DNA of 64,000 nucleotides, taken from Gnetum montanum. Taxonomy: Eukaryota; Streptophyta; Gnetopsida; Gnetales; Gnetaceae. Location of the stretch: the NCBI GenBank assembly GCA_015680685.1, contig MNCI01025086.1, positions 600,239-664,238 of the forward strand, read 5' to 3'. The translations under genes and the position numbers were made by a program. The notes under the pieces are model-generated. The model worked only from the letters and a program-made list of their open reading frames with translations, ran no database searches and was not told the origin of the DNA. Positions 1 to 11,031 of the stretch are shown in pieces (the stretch's first letter is position 1; every line of letters begins with the position of its first letter).

Positions 1-200
1 AAAATACCAAAAAAATCACATACCTCAGACTTGCTTAACCATACACCATGACACATACAAGCAAGCCTGGGAAGACAACGAATGATTAACCCCAAGTGTT
101 TCTTGTGGCGTTAAGGCATTTAGTCTGCGGAGTTCGACCGGATCGCGCGTGCACACTCGTATTCGTATGGTTGAGTGTAGGGGTACCTCGCCACTCATCA
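1..200 (+). repeat. 3' end of an Athila-like LTR (element B family)
   Basis: This segment matches the last part of the element B LTRs at 7380-7574 and 13565-13761, and ends with the same CCACTCATCA. The sequence after position 200 is not a primer-binding site. It is the inside of element A in the opposite orientation. The segment is therefore the right end of a plus-strand insertion into element A whose body lies left of the window. Any target duplication would begin at 201 (ACAGG), but its partner is outside the window. Confidence 0.8.
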
Positions 201-1110
201 ACAGGTGTTGGTCATTTGTTAACCACATTCAACAACATCTTTTTCTACTCAAGAGCAAGATTGGCATCGATTATTATCAGCTTTCCATTTTTTAGAAATG
301 CATATTCTATTCTAACAAGTAGAGTTTTCAACCCTAAGGGCTCTTGTTTAAAATTGTTAGGCATTTCCAACTCTTCCCAATAAGTATCATTAGGTTCATC
401 ATCAAAGAGTTGGCGATGAACTTATTCTAGTTCATCCATGCCTTCAACATAGGCACATGTTAAGCTCTTAGTTGGTTCCATGCAAAGTGTGCTACTTTCA
501 CAATTAACTATCAACCACTAGGTACCCTCTTGTTTTGTGGCCACTATGTATAGGCACTTTTGGATTTTAGATTCATTTTCACATTGTCTACATGCTTTGA
601 TTGATGTTCTTTTGATAGATCATAACTTCTACACACAATTACACCTTGTAACACTATACATGATGCATGGAGCTCTATTCTTCTCAATCTTTTCAAAAGC
701 ATTTTCCTTGGAAATCTATAGGGAAAGACCTCTAATGCCCATTTGTGCATTAACACTACTCAACCAAGCCCTTCCCATAATGATTGAAAAATCCCCGTTA
801 TAATTATCAACCTTGATCATCAATAAATTGGCAAGATAGGACCATCCATAAATAGAGGTCACAATATCCTTCACTAATCCAAAGGGAATAGTGATGGATT
901 GATTTTCCCATTGTAAATGAGTGTTTCTCTTATTCAGAGAAGGTAGGTTTTAGGCTTTGTACATTTCATGAGAAATCAAATAAACACAAAAAATTGAATC
1001 AAGAAGAGCCTTGCATGGTTCATTTCTAGATGAGTGAACTTCCAAGATAAGCTCTTTTCTTTGGAAGGTTGCCAACATTGATCCAATTAGATACAGTGTG
1101 GATTAACATG
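201..1110 (-). pseudogene. Aspartic protease and protease-RT linker remnant (element A)
   Basis: The minus strand encodes the family's protease block. The active-site area around 1000-1040 reads ALLDS, but the glycine of the expected D-S-G is lost. A later block near 730-800 reads GDFSIIMGRAWLSS, equivalent to the conserved LGRPWL strand of retroviral-type proteases. The rest, down to 201, matches the linker that precedes RT in element C (19680-19900), including the stretch LKNGKLIIIDANLA. Stops and frame breaks make it non-functional. RT itself is cut off by the LTR at 1-200. Confidence 0.65.
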
Positions 1111-2640
1111 ACTATGTAGACCTTGGGAGGTGTTTGGTTTGAAGGGCTCTCAAAAGTAATATATGTAGAGGATAAAGGAGACACAAGATGACTAGTCACA
1201 TAAGTTGATGAGGGCTTTGTAGGGCTATTAGTTTAGAAGAATGGTCTTTTATAGGATCTGAGTTTTGAACCATTTGATGGAGAAATCAATCGTAAGTTAA
1301 TGACCCTAGTAGCGTTACATTATTGTGGTTGTACAAGAATTTTTCCTTGCATGGATGGAGCAGGAGGTAATTCAGTTAAGGGAGGAGGAACACGTGTTGA
1401 AGGATGAGGAGGGTGATAAGGGTATGGGAATTCCCCTCTAGGAGATTGAGAATGAGTTTTTTAATACTTTAAAGGGTGGTAGTGATGTTAAAATGAGGCA
1501 TGACTAAAAGAGTCACATAGAGACATGGATTGCTGAACATAGTACCCATATGGATCAGGCTATCTATAAGGGTACTGCTACCTAGGTGGTGTCATCCCCA
1601 TAATTGTAGTTATTGTCATTGATGATACTGCTCATATGGTTATCATGGAGCTCCACTTAGATAATAAGCTTATTGTTTTTGGTGGAATTGCCTTGGATTT
1701 CTTTGAGGATAAAGCAATCATATGGGTGCATGTTATCTTGCCAGTTTAGGATTCAAAGTGTACACCCTAGATTTCTGCAAGTGTGACACAATAGGGCAAC
1801 ATCCCTTAGGATGTTTATATTGGCAGATGTTACATCCATCATCATTATTTGATTTTGACTCCACAACCTCTTCCACTATAGTAGCTGTGCCCTTGCTCCT
1901 TTAGCAGGCTTGTTCAACTTCCTTTCCTCTTCTATGATCATGATCACTACCTTACTCTTTGGATTCTTTTGTAATATTTAGAGTGGTCTAGAATTTTTCA
2001 TGCAAAGATTCCCACATTTTATCCATCTTAGCCAAACTTTTAGAAATAAATTTTTGAATTGACAAGATTTTTTGATACACCACTTCATCAAGTGGTGCCT
2101 CCCCCTCACTATCACAAAAATAGACCTTCCTTTTTCTAATAGAAGGGTCTTGGTTATACTCCTCATCACTTTTCTATTTTCTCAACTCATCTTCTTCTTT
2201 TGTAATCTACTTAATTAGTCTTTGAATCTGATGGGCTTGAAGTTTTGATAATCTCCCTTGGGCATAAACCCCAAGGATTCTCCTCATTTTTTATTAGAGC
2301 CCATCTATGATATGGCAAATCTATTCCTGCTAAGAATAACCATGGCTAGTAAACCTATGCAAAAGGGAATAAAACCTACCCATTGCTGCTTTCAAGGGTT
2401 CATGTGTCATTGAGATCCTGGATGTCCAACCTCTTAAGAGTTTAGAATAGAATCCTAGGAACAAATCAATCAGGAGGCAACAGAACTTTGACCTCCATAT
2501 CTCTCCACCACAATTGTTCATCTTGATGCAGGATGAAGGTGAAATTAGGCACAAACTCAGCTGGATGAGTATACACCACTTTGAATTCTTGGGGCATTGG
2601 AAATTTGGATTAAAAGAAAAATTTAATGTGCTTTAATTAT
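1111..2640 (-). pseudogene. Gag polyprotein remnant (element A)
   Basis: The minus strand matches the gag of elements B, C and F. The N-terminal part, near 2510-2600, contains FTFILHQDEQ. A middle block near 2280-2400 contains the HGY segment typical of retrotransposon gag. A zinc-knuckle-like motif, CNICQYKHPKGCC, lies near 1770-1820. After it comes a proline/glutamine-rich linker. Several frame breaks and stops are present, so this is a dead copy. The assignment rests on collinearity with element B, where the frame is better preserved. Confidence 0.65.
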
Positions 2641-2743
2641 AATAATTATTTTTATTTTTCAAATGATTAAAACTTTAGGGTTCATTCCAAAAATCTCAAA
2701 TAATATTCACTAAGTCCTAGATAGTGTAGGTATCAAACTACAA

Positions 2744-2763
2744 GTTCTCAAGAGTAGCTCTAA
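2744..2763 (-). promoter_or_regulatory. Decayed tRNA-Asp primer-binding site (element A)
   Basis: The 20 bases next to the LTR end align with the tRNA-Asp-type site of element B at 12 of 20 positions. The position, directly beside TGATGAGTG, is correct for a PBS read on the minus strand. Confidence 0.5.
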
Positions 2764-3648
2764 TGATGAGTGACAAGTAGACACAACGCCCAACCATACA
2801 AATCATTAAGTGTTCATGCATGATTCAATCAAATTCCATGGACTTATAGCCTTCTAAGTACATTGGTCTTTAGGAAGTTAAACTAACCATTATAATCATT
2901 GTCTTCCCAATTACACTTGTGAAATGCAAATGTATGGTTAAGTGCAACTAAGGCATATGATTTTTATGATTTTTATGTTTTATGTTTTAAGTCACTTACA
3001 AATAAAGAATAAATAATGAAAGGCATTTAATTTCTAATTTAATCAAAATAGCTAAAATTTAACTAATCCTAATATAAGCATCTGTTCCCACGTACTGTAC
3101 ACATCTTGAACATGTTTAACGCTATTGTGTTACCAAACATTAAGTGTTACTGGGATTACCAAGCGCCAAGTGTATTCTTTAAGTGTTCATACTTATTTGC
3201 TTAATTAATCACTATTTAATTTAGCTTAGTCTAGCTTAATTAATTACTTAAAACATTAAAGGAAATTACTTAAAATATTAAATGCATAAAGTAAATAATT
3301 AATCTATTTCAAACTATTTTAAGGTTTATTAGAAAGCTTGTCTTCATTTCTACACAAACTACAGTGCTTAGGTACAACAATGCTTGAAGAAAGATTTGTA
3401 CACTCTTTAACTCCTATTGTGGGCACTTAGAAAAATATTCTAAGTTCTAAATGACAAAAGTACAAGTGCTTCAATAAAATTATGAGGCTTATGCCATAAA
3501 TGTAGTTGGTAAGCATGTATTTATAGGAAAAATAGGGAGCCCCATTGATAGGTACACATCAATGGATCAAACCCTATGTCAATGGGATCATGTCAACAAG
3601 GTCACGTCAATGACATCCCATCGATGCAACTAATCAAACAACTCATCA
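2764..3648 (-). repeat. 5' LTR of element A
   Basis: This 885 bp LTR lies on the minus strand. On the plus strand it starts TGATGAGTG and ends CTCATCA, the inverted ends shared by all Athila-like LTRs here. A TATA box (TATAAATA on the minus strand) lies at 3518-3525. Upstream of it, at 3530-3630, is a run of TCAATGG/GTCAATG-type short repeats. The U5 side carries the TTACCAAACATTAAGTGTTA region also found in the other LTRs. Confidence 0.75.
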
Positions 3649-3689
3649 ACTATGCTATAGAAATTTGGAAAATTTAAATCTTGAGAGCC

Positions 3690-4235
3690 TTAGCAAGGTT
3701 TCTAAAAATAAAAGTTTTGAAGAATTATCCAACATCATATCCAAGAAAGATAAGGTATATGACACTTGTCAAAAAGGTAAGTAATGATCCATATTTTACA
3801 AGAGCAAAAATGATATTCCTACTAAACGTTCTCTTGAATTATTGCATTTGGATTTGGTTGGACCTACTAAAGCTTGTAGCTTAGTTGGTAAAAGGTATTG
3901 TTTTTGTGATTTTTGATGATTACTTAATATTTACTTAGGTACTGCTACTAGCCCATAAAAGTGAAGCATTTTATCACTTTAAGAAATTTTTCTACATGAT
4001 AAAAAGAGAGAAGTGATACCTAATCAAGATGATTAGAAGCAACCATGAAGGAGAATTTGATAACATTGCCTTTAAGGAATACTATTATAATGAGAGTATT
4101 GAATATTAATTTTTAGCACTAAGGATTCCTCAAGAAAATGGAGTTGCTAAATGAAAGAATTGGGTGCTATAAGAAATGACCAGAACCTTACTTCATGAAC
4201 AGATGTTGTCAAAATGAATCATTATAGAAATAACT
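3690..4235 (+). pseudogene. Ty1/copia integrase fragment
   Basis: Across two or three frames the translation follows a copia integrase. LELLHLDLVGPT is followed by a K-R-Y block, then FDDYLIFT (family: VDDYSRFTWV), then AHKSEAF. The second catalytic area reads IRSNHEGEFDN (family: IRSDHGGEFEN, so the aspartate is changed to asparagine). The PQENGVAK block (family: PQQNGVVERKNR) follows at about 4130-4160. Stops and at least one frameshift mark it as dead. Only the integrase part is seen. No LTR or PBS of its own was found next to it. Confidence 0.75.
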
Positions 4236-4472
4236 CTCATTTGAGTCATTTAGGCTTGAGAGTGCAAAGAATAGCTGGAGAGATTCATCAACAAGATTAA
4301 AGATTCAATAATCAAAGGTCTCAACAACAAATCTTCTCAAAGTTTATTTTAACATAAAAGGATATTCAAGGGAAAGAAAGGAGGAGAATTGAGATATTGA
4401 GATTATTAGCCAACATTGTCCATCACACATAGCAAGAGAGGGATTCATCCTATATTCTTACTTACCAACAAN
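4236..4472. other. No recognisable feature
   Basis: AT-rich sequence between the copia integrase fragment and a single-N gap at 4472. No coding signal, LTR end or repeat was recognised. Confidence 0.5.
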
Positions 4473-4773
4473 TTTAAAAGATTACAAACTTTTGTATAAA
4501 CCATGCTTCCTCCTCATTTAAGCCTAAAGCATCTGTTGCTTTGCCAAACGTTAGTTGAGCTCATCTTTGTTTTGTCTCAGTTTGAGTGATGTATAGAGGC
4601 AACTAAGAGATGGAGTGGATATGGATGACCTATTCATATTTAAAGAGAGCTCCAAAGAAATTAGTACTTGCTAAAAAATTAAAATATCATCTTTTCTAGT
4701 ATTTTTAATGAAAATGTTGCCAACATGCCTCAGGATTCTTCTTAATCATATTAAAAGTTATGCTTGATGCTCC
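4473..4773. other. Contig bounded by single Ns, probably inverted
   Basis: A single N lies at 4472 and at 4774. The first 62 bases of this block (4473-4534) are the exact reverse complement of the first 62 bases after the second N (4775-4836). If the block is reversed, its end repeats the start of the next contig as a direct overlap. That is what an unmerged contig placed backwards would look like. No coding content was recognised inside. Confidence 0.75.
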
Positions 4774-4774
4774 N

Positions 4775-5580
4775 AGATGCTTTAGGCTTAAATGAGGAGG
4801 AAGCATGGTTTATACAAAAGTTTGTAATCTTTTAAATACAACTCTCCAAAATGATTTTTAAAAGATTGGTACATTAGGAGAGTAGTAATGTTTCTTTAAA
4901 AAGTTGATAGAAATAACCTTAATAATTATAGGTTCATTATGATTAGCCACCTCTCTACAAAATTATTAGGTAATATATTTGTGAGAAGGCTTAATAGTTA
5001 GGTAGAATTAAACAATGTTTAGGAAAGTTCACAAGCAACTTTTAGGCAACATTTCTCCATATTGGATTGCTTGATTGTATTAAGGTATTATATAGGCCAA
5101 GCTAAAGGACTATCTAATAATGGTTATCTTTGCTTTATGGATTTTTCCAAAGCTTATGGCTTTATTATTTGGTATACAATATGGAGGTGGTTGCAAAAAA
5201 TTAAGATTTTTGGAGAACTTCTATTTGCTATTCAAAAGCTCTATAGTTTAGTACAAATTATGTTCTTGAATAATAACACACACAAAAAATATTCTAAATA
5301 GAAATATTAGGCTAGAGCAAGGATGTCCACTTTCACCCACTTAATTTGACATATTCATTGACAAATTAGAACAATGGGTATCATCTATTGCATTGGATTC
5401 TATTAAAGTTGGAAATTTTAGTATGAATATTTTAAAATTTTTTGATGATGTAGCTCTTATAGCAAAAAATGAAGTTCAAATGAAGTTTATGCTTCAAATT
5501 TTAGATAATTTTTGTATTTTCTTAGGGATTAAAATCAGAAAAATTACAATGATAGTGTGTGTTAGAAAATCTTTTTAGAT
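4775..5580 (+). pseudogene. LINE reverse transcriptase remnant
   Basis: The translation follows a non-LTR retrotransposon RT. An N-Y-R-x-I-like block is followed by TFRQHFSILD (family: FRxxxSTxD), then LCFMDFSKAYG (family: DFxKAFD, first catalytic aspartate). Next is a frame-broken GCPLSP block near 5320-5340, then FFDDVALIAKN near 5440-5470. The last is the YADD-type catalytic motif with both aspartates kept. The C-terminal RT block ends near 5580. It contains many stops and frameshifts. It is not LTR-type: there is no protease or integrase context, and the motif spacing is that of LINEs. Confidence 0.75.
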
Positions 5581-6470
5581 GATTTTTATATTGTTTCATA
5601 GAAATTTGAAATTGTTTCTTCATATAAGTATTTCGGCATCTCAGTTTTAAATAGATATTCTTGGCAAGATTGTATTGCTCAAAGAGATTTAAACAATATT
5701 CATGTTTTGTATTTAGGTTGTAGTAAATGTGAACAAGAATGGATTTTAGCATCAAATGCTCATAGACAAATGTACAATCAACTTATTTACCTAGTTCTAT
5801 TATACGATTGTAAAACTTAGTGACCAAATTTACTTACAACATAATGAAAATGTTTGGAATATATCCAAAGATAATTTTTATTACATGAGCTTTAGTATAG
5901 ACTCAAACGCCATATGATATATTATTAACAAAAGAAGATATAATATCTATAGAAATTTCACCTCTTGAAAAATTTCGACAATTTTATAAAAAGATGCTTG
6001 TTAGGCATGGCATCCACTTATCCATAGAAGTTTATAAGGTCACCCATGAAAAATTATGGTTCAATGATGGATAAAATGGCTTCAAAAATGAGATATTGAA
6101 AATGAAGATTTAAATTTGAGCTTTAAGGATCTAAAAACAAGGATTAGACAAAAGGGATTAAAGCACATGTGGGAACAACCATATGACAAAAAGCAATTTT
6201 ATTTGAAGCATATTCGAGGAGGATCCTTAACAAAAATATCTACTTATTTATTTGTTGTTATTTCCAAACAAGGTAAGGTGGCAATCAAATGTGCTTATGT
6301 GGGATCTACCTATCTATTGATTGAAACAGATATATGGATTAATCTTCAAAGAGAACAACACATCTATAGATTTTATATACATGTAGTAGTGAAAGATAAA
6401 GAGCATATCTTTCTAAATTTTCATTTCTTTAATGCTCTTAGACTCAAATTTAGTATTTAGCAAACAACTT
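5581..6470 (+). pseudogene. LINE C-terminal region with degenerate Cys/His motif
   Basis: This stretch continues the RT. It includes YFGIS near 5625 and a poorly preserved middle. A longer open stretch at 6116-6460 ends in REQHIYRFYIHVVVKDKEHI and then FLNFHFFNALR. The layout R-E-x-x-[C]-x-x-[C] ... E/D-K-E-H-I-F-L-x-[C] matches the C-terminal zinc-finger-like region of some LINE clades, with the cysteines replaced by Tyr and Phe (single G-to-A or G-to-T steps). Exact clade was not determined. The copy ends near 6470 without a clear tail. Confidence 0.6.
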
Positions 6471-6757
6471 TTTAACATTTGTTTGAGTTGGAGGTGTCAA
6501 TTTTGGGTCATTTTCTTAATGAGGTGTTTTAGAAGCATCATGATCATATCAAAGCTTTGAAAGAAAGAATTTTTGTTTTATAGAACCTTTGTGGTCTCAC
6601 AGGGGACTAATTAAATGTTTCCATTTCCACATGTGTTGGGTTTAATGCTAAGAGAAACACCCCCTATTAGCTTAGTGGCATTATTTTAAGAATCTTCAAA
6701 AATCAAGTATTAAATTTTCAAAGAAAGTTTATCTCATAATTGAATTTTGTAGTAGTG
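6471..6757. other. No recognisable feature; left flank of element B
   Basis: AT-rich sequence between the LINE remnant and element B. No coding or repeat signal was recognised. Confidence 0.5.
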
Positions 6758-6762
6758 TAATT
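6758..6762. repeat. Candidate left target-site duplication of element B
   Basis: GTAAT directly precedes the TG of the 5' LTR. The bases after the 3' LTR (13762-13766) are ATAAC. The two differences are transitions, so both could derive from GTAAC, but a chance match cannot be excluded. Confidence 0.4.
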
Positions 6763-6855
6763 GATGGGACACAATATTGCATGGGCCACAATATCGCGTC
6801 CACCACAATATCGCATCCCCCGTGATATCGTGATGCACTGCCAAGTCTATAAATA
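6763..6855 (+). promoter_or_regulatory. U3 promoter of element B: GATATCG-type microrepeats and TATA box
   Basis: Within 85 bp of the LTR start there are several copies of an ATATCG/ATATTG core (ACAATATTG, ACAATATCG twice, GTGATATCG). They are spaced roughly 17-20 bp apart and are followed by TATAAATA at 6848-6855. The 3' LTR has the same arrangement with the core better preserved as CGATATCG. Role as transcription-factor sites is inferred from position only. Confidence 0.6.
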
Positions 6856-7574
6856 AGAGGTGGCTCTCCCTTGTTTTACATCTAGTCCTAGACTGTAGTG
6901 AAACTCTAGCAGTTTTACCTCTCCAGATATAGATTAATTTCCATGTGCCCACAATAGAAACTCCAAAGTAAACAGGTCTTTATTCGAGCAGACATTGTAC
7001 CTGAACACAAGTTTGTGTATGGAAATAAAGACGAACTTCTTGGATAAACCTTGCAGTGCATGGAATATGCTAATTAGGACTTTATTTGCTGTTACTTATT
7101 ATTCACAATTTAAATGCTTTATTAGTAATTAAATCTCTCTCAACCCTTCTCTCCTAGTTAAGTACCTCAGTACAACCACTTCGAGCACATGTGTTACACT
7201 TGGTGATCCCAGCAACGACTAGTGTTTGGTAACCAAGGTTGCATCGGTTCAGGGTGTGAACGATAAGTGGGAATGGATGCTAATGCTAGGTTAATTAAGG
7301 CTTAGTTAGTTAGTTAGAGTTAGTCAATTAGTCTCTTCAACCCTTCACCTCACTAGCATAGGACATAAAACAGAAAAACTATAAAAATCATATACCTCAG
7401 ACTTACTTAACCATAAAACCATGACAACTAAAAGTAAGTCTAGGAAGACAATGAATGATTAACCCTAAGTGTTCCATAAGGTGTCTAGGCACTTAGTTTG
7501 TGGAGTTCGATAGGATCATGCATGCTACACTCATATTCGTATGGTTGAGTGTAGGGGTACCTTGCCACTCATCA
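6763..7574 (+). repeat. 5' LTR of element B
   Basis: It begins TGATGGGACAC and ends CCACTCATCA, a TG...CA LTR with 5 bp inverted ends. It contains the U3 repeat array, TATA box (6848-6855), an AATAAAG polyadenylation-type signal near 7023, and the U5 region with the TGGTAACCAAGG segment. It is followed directly by the PBS. Confidence 0.9.
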
Positions 7575-7594
7575 TTGGCGCCATTTCTGGGGAC
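7575..7594 (+). promoter_or_regulatory. tRNA-Asp primer-binding site of element B
   Basis: TTGGCGCCATTTCTGGGGAC follows the LTR. The plant tRNA-Asp complement, as known from Athila elements, is TGGCGCCGTTGCCGGGGA; 15 of 18 bases agree. Confidence 0.85.
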
Positions 7595-7806
7595 TAAGTG
7601 TTTGTGCACTAAGTAGAACATAGGAGATCACTCACATCATTGGGAGCTTAAAAAAACCTTAGGGTTAATTAAACAAAAATTATATAATGGTTAATCAACA
7701 CACTGAATAAGACACAATGTTTTCTTCTTCTTCTCATAAGAGCATTACACCACCTAGGGATCGTACAAGAAATAGTCAGCAGTCTAAAACACATAACCAA
7801 AATCAG

Positions 7807-9640
7807 CCAATTCCTCAACAATATAGGGTGGTATATACTCATCCTGATGAGTACATACCCAATTTTACTTTTATTCTCCATTAGGATGAACAGATGCACT
7901 GGAGAGACTTACAAGGTAACATAGTGTTACCTCCAGATCGTGCAGTCCCCAACATGCTTCTCCGTGCTCTAGCACAAATAAGCATGATAGAATTATATGC
8001 TAAATATGTTGCAGTAGATTTTGACATGAGGCATTATCATCCCACAGCTGCACAACATTTAAGGGACTCAAGGTAGGAGAGCCAACATACACTGTTGAAG
8101 GGCAAAGAGGTCCCGCATGTCCTAAGTGAAATTGGAGATGGTGAACAACTTATAATAGGTTCTCTATCAAATGATGTTCCCCCTCCTAACGATAGTGAGG
8201 AGGTGGGGTATCAGAACCTACGATCCATGATACACAACCCTAGTTCTAATCCATGTGAATGCCAACTGTTCACTAAGGGAACAACAACAGATGACAAGGA
8301 TGGGCACTTGGATCATCATCACGATCGGGGCCGTAGTCATAGAAGAGAAGTCAAGAAGAATTGTCATGAGGATGGTTCTCCTTCTTCTTCTCCTTCATCA
8401 CACCATTCAGCCTCTCCTTCCACATCTAGGCGCAGCCATTAAGAGCATAACGGTGAGGATAAAGATAGACAAAACAAGAGACCTTGACGAGAGAGTTGAG
8501 AGCAAGGATAAGGGCATGAATGAAGGGAAAGTAGGGAACAATGTAGACATCATAGACGTCATGAAAGAGATGATCATGACAAGCCCCTACTTGCAACCTA
8601 GAGTATGCTAGATATAACAAAGGTAGTGAGAATACCAACAAGGCATCAAAAAAATAGTTGGATCAAGCGTTTAGACATGAACAACATCCCACGCTTTGAA
8701 AGGGGATATAATGTGGATCTGCAAAATCATTTACAAGAATTCCACGATGCTTGTGCCTTGCAAAAAATAAAAAAAAAGTGGTAAAAACTAAAGTTGCTTC
8801 CCAGGACACTCATAAAGGAAGCAAAGAGTTGGTACCAGTCCTTAGAACAAGAAACCATTAGGAGGTGGAGTACGATGTTAGAACTCTTCAACGATAAATA
8901 TCAAATGTACTCCAGAGTATCTAACTTGCATAAGTAGATCCAAGGATGGAAGAAAGGTACTCACAAACCCTTGGATTCTACCATGGGCCACTACTATGCA
9001 TTGTTAGATCATTGCCCGTGCCATGGTTACGCACAGTGGGATCAACTCTACCACATCTTAAATGGGCTAAGGTATGAAACTAGGAGAACCCTTGGGACTT
9101 ATGCCCAAGGGAGACTATCAGAACTTAGATCCCATAAAATTCATTGCTTGCTGGAACAAGTAGCCAAAGAAGAAGGGGAGCTATGGAAAAGAGAAAGCAT
9201 GGAAGAATGTAACCATGATCCTTCCCTTCAAAAGAATGAAGTGAGATTTTGTGATGAGGAGGATGAGTCACCACTCGAAGAGTTGGTGAACAAAAAAACC
9301 TTGCTGATTAAAAAGCTAACAACAGAAGTATCAGCTAAGGTGGATCAATTGTGGGATTCCTTAGACTCTAGACTTGCAACTATCTTGAAAATCGTAGAGG
9401 AGTCTAAGGTGGAACGAAGTAGTGACAAAGACAAGAAAAAGCGAAGAGATTCAAGCCCTGCGCATGACAAGGGTAGGGGGAAAATAACTATCTCCAATGA
9501 GATTTTGGATTCAAACACAGATAATAACAGTGGATGTGAGATCTACCAATATGACCATCCTAGGGGATGTTGTCCAATCATCTCACATCTAGAAGAGTCT
9601 GGGGTGTATGCACTCAACCCAAGACTTAACCAATGGTAGG
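7807..9640 (+). pseudogene. Gag polyprotein of element B (single frame, stops only)
   Basis: Structural polyprotein of the retrotransposon particle. The N-terminal block contains YIPNFTFILHQDEQMHWRD (about 7850-7905). A low-complexity His/Ser/Arg-rich section follows (8280-8640). The retrotransposon gag core is at 8660-9130, with LIKEAKSWYQSLEQE, LELFNDKYQ, CHGYAQWDQLYHIL and GLRYETRRTLG. An acidic/basic coiled section follows (9170-9480). A knuckle-like motif near 9535-9575 reads CEIYQYDHPRGCC, with one expected cysteine replaced by tyrosine. The frame is continuous, and the clearest unbroken run is 8971-9639. Stops such as those at 8074, 8440, 8467-8520, 8608 and 8935 are of the kind made by one C-to-T change. 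Dead as it stands. Confidence 0.85.
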
Positions 9641-10335
9641 CACCCTGAAGGTTACCTTATCCCCAAGGTAACCCAAGATAGTTCTACCAACCGTTAACAT
9701 ACTATCCAAGTGGAACTCCACCAAAACCCATCAAGCAGCATCAGTAGTGGCAACATCCATAGTCATGGGGGATGTCACCGTTGAGACAACAATACCCTTA
9801 TTGGAAACTGGATCCTTATGGCTATTACGTGTAGCAACCGGTTTCTCCAAGTGACTCTATGGATCACACAACTCCACAACGTCACTACCAAGTTTGGGAG
9901 TACTTTAGAAGGACTCCTTCTTCACCAGGAGATGCTCCATACCCATACCATCCTCCAAATCCATCTGCCTCTCTTCCACCAATAGTTCCCATACCACCCG
10001 CTCCAACAATGCAAGGGGAACTCCCCACTCAACTGCAGCAACGTAATGCTATGAGAGCCATAAACATTCAACCTACTATTGGTTCTGACAACCTTAAAAA
10101 GAGAAGACCTTTCTTCAGAACGAAAATCCTAGACAAGCTCTCACAACAACAAGCAGTTGAGTCTATGCACGCTCCTCCAACATACAAGACTTCAGAGCTC
10201 TCTTCCATCCAACAACAGAGCTTAATGCATACAGTTATGTTAACACATACCGTAACCGGCTGGATCAAGGTAGGCCACCTTCTCAAGAAACTATCTAACC
10301 CTAGAAGTCCCTTAATCTATCTATAATTCACTAGG
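9641..10335 (+). pseudogene. Proline/glutamine-rich gag-protease linker (element B)
   Basis: Same frame as gag. It is rich in Pro, Gln, Tyr and Ser. The open stretch 9859-10326 contains PYPYHPPNPS and a TQLQQRNAMRAIN segment that recurs in A, C and F. No enzymatic motif is present. Counterparts are 18331-19020 in C and 40740-41205 in F. It joins the knuckle region to the protease. Confidence 0.7.
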
Positions 10336-11031
10336 AATGAACCTCATAAGGCTCTTCTTAACTCAGGTTCTAGAGTCAACTTAATATCACGAGAAATGTA
10401 TTAAGCCTGGAACCTGCCCCAACTCAAGAAGAGCAACATTCAACTAGAGATGGTTGACCAGTTCATCACCATTCCCTTGGGATTGGTGGAGGAAATTGTT
10501 ACCACTATGTGTGGTTGGTCATACCCAGTCTATTTCCTGGTGATAGAAGTTAACAAAAACGAAGGGGACTTCCCAATTATAATGGGAAGGGCATGGCTAA
10601 GTACAATAGACACATGCCTAGGGATTCACGATCTTTCCTTGGAAATATCTAAGGTAAATATTTATGGAAATAACGAGAAGAAGAAAGTTCCATGCATCAC
10701 ATATAGTGACTCAGAGGGTGATGACATGGAGGAATGCTCAGAATCTCTTCCATGCAATTGGTGTGCCCAAGAAACACAGATACAAAGGTGCCTGTATGTA
10801 GCAACCACACAAGTAGTGGATACCCCATGGTTGATAGCTACTAGAAAGAGCAATCCATCAACATGCATGGAATGAACTGGGGAAAAAGCCCATACTCGTA
10901 ATGAAGGCATAGACACATTGGAATATGAGCGTCGCCAACTTCCACCCCTAAACCTAAAAACATCAATCGGGAGAAGTTGGACACTTCTAAGAAATTCAAA
11001 TAGGTGCTCATTATTTTGAATCTCTCCCTTT
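10336..11031 (+). pseudogene. Retropepsin-like protease region (element B)
   Basis: Same frame as gag. The active-site region reads ALLNSGSRVNLIS, where the family has A-L-L-D-S/T-G-A-S-V-N-L-I-S; the catalytic aspartate is replaced by asparagine (GAC to AAC type change). Downstream are the GWSYPVYFLV strand, then FPIIMGRAWLSTID, equivalent to the LGRPWL core strand of the fold. The tail to 11031 has no RT homology. The protease would have released gag proteins; with the aspartate lost it is inactive. Confidence 0.75.

Larger units (their letters stand above)
201..3648 (-). mobile_element. Element A: truncated Athila-like gypsy retrotransposon
   Basis: Read on the minus strand, the order is LTR (3648-2764), decayed tRNA-Asp primer site, gag, a zinc-knuckle-like motif, protease, and the linker toward reverse transcriptase. 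It stops at 201, where another LTR is inserted. The order and local similarity to elements B, C, E and F identify the family. RT, RNase H, integrase and the 3' LTR are not in the window. The LTR abuts a copia integrase fragment on its right, so A probably inserted into older repeat sequence. Confidence 0.75.

Noticed and set aside
4473-4836. Inverted repeat as a hairpin element
   Set aside because: Exact 62 bp identity with arms starting right after single Ns fits a backwards contig.
8255-8611. A 118-codon open frame in element B
   Set aside because: It overlaps the low-complexity part of gag in another frame, and is rich in Met/Ile/Lys by composition.
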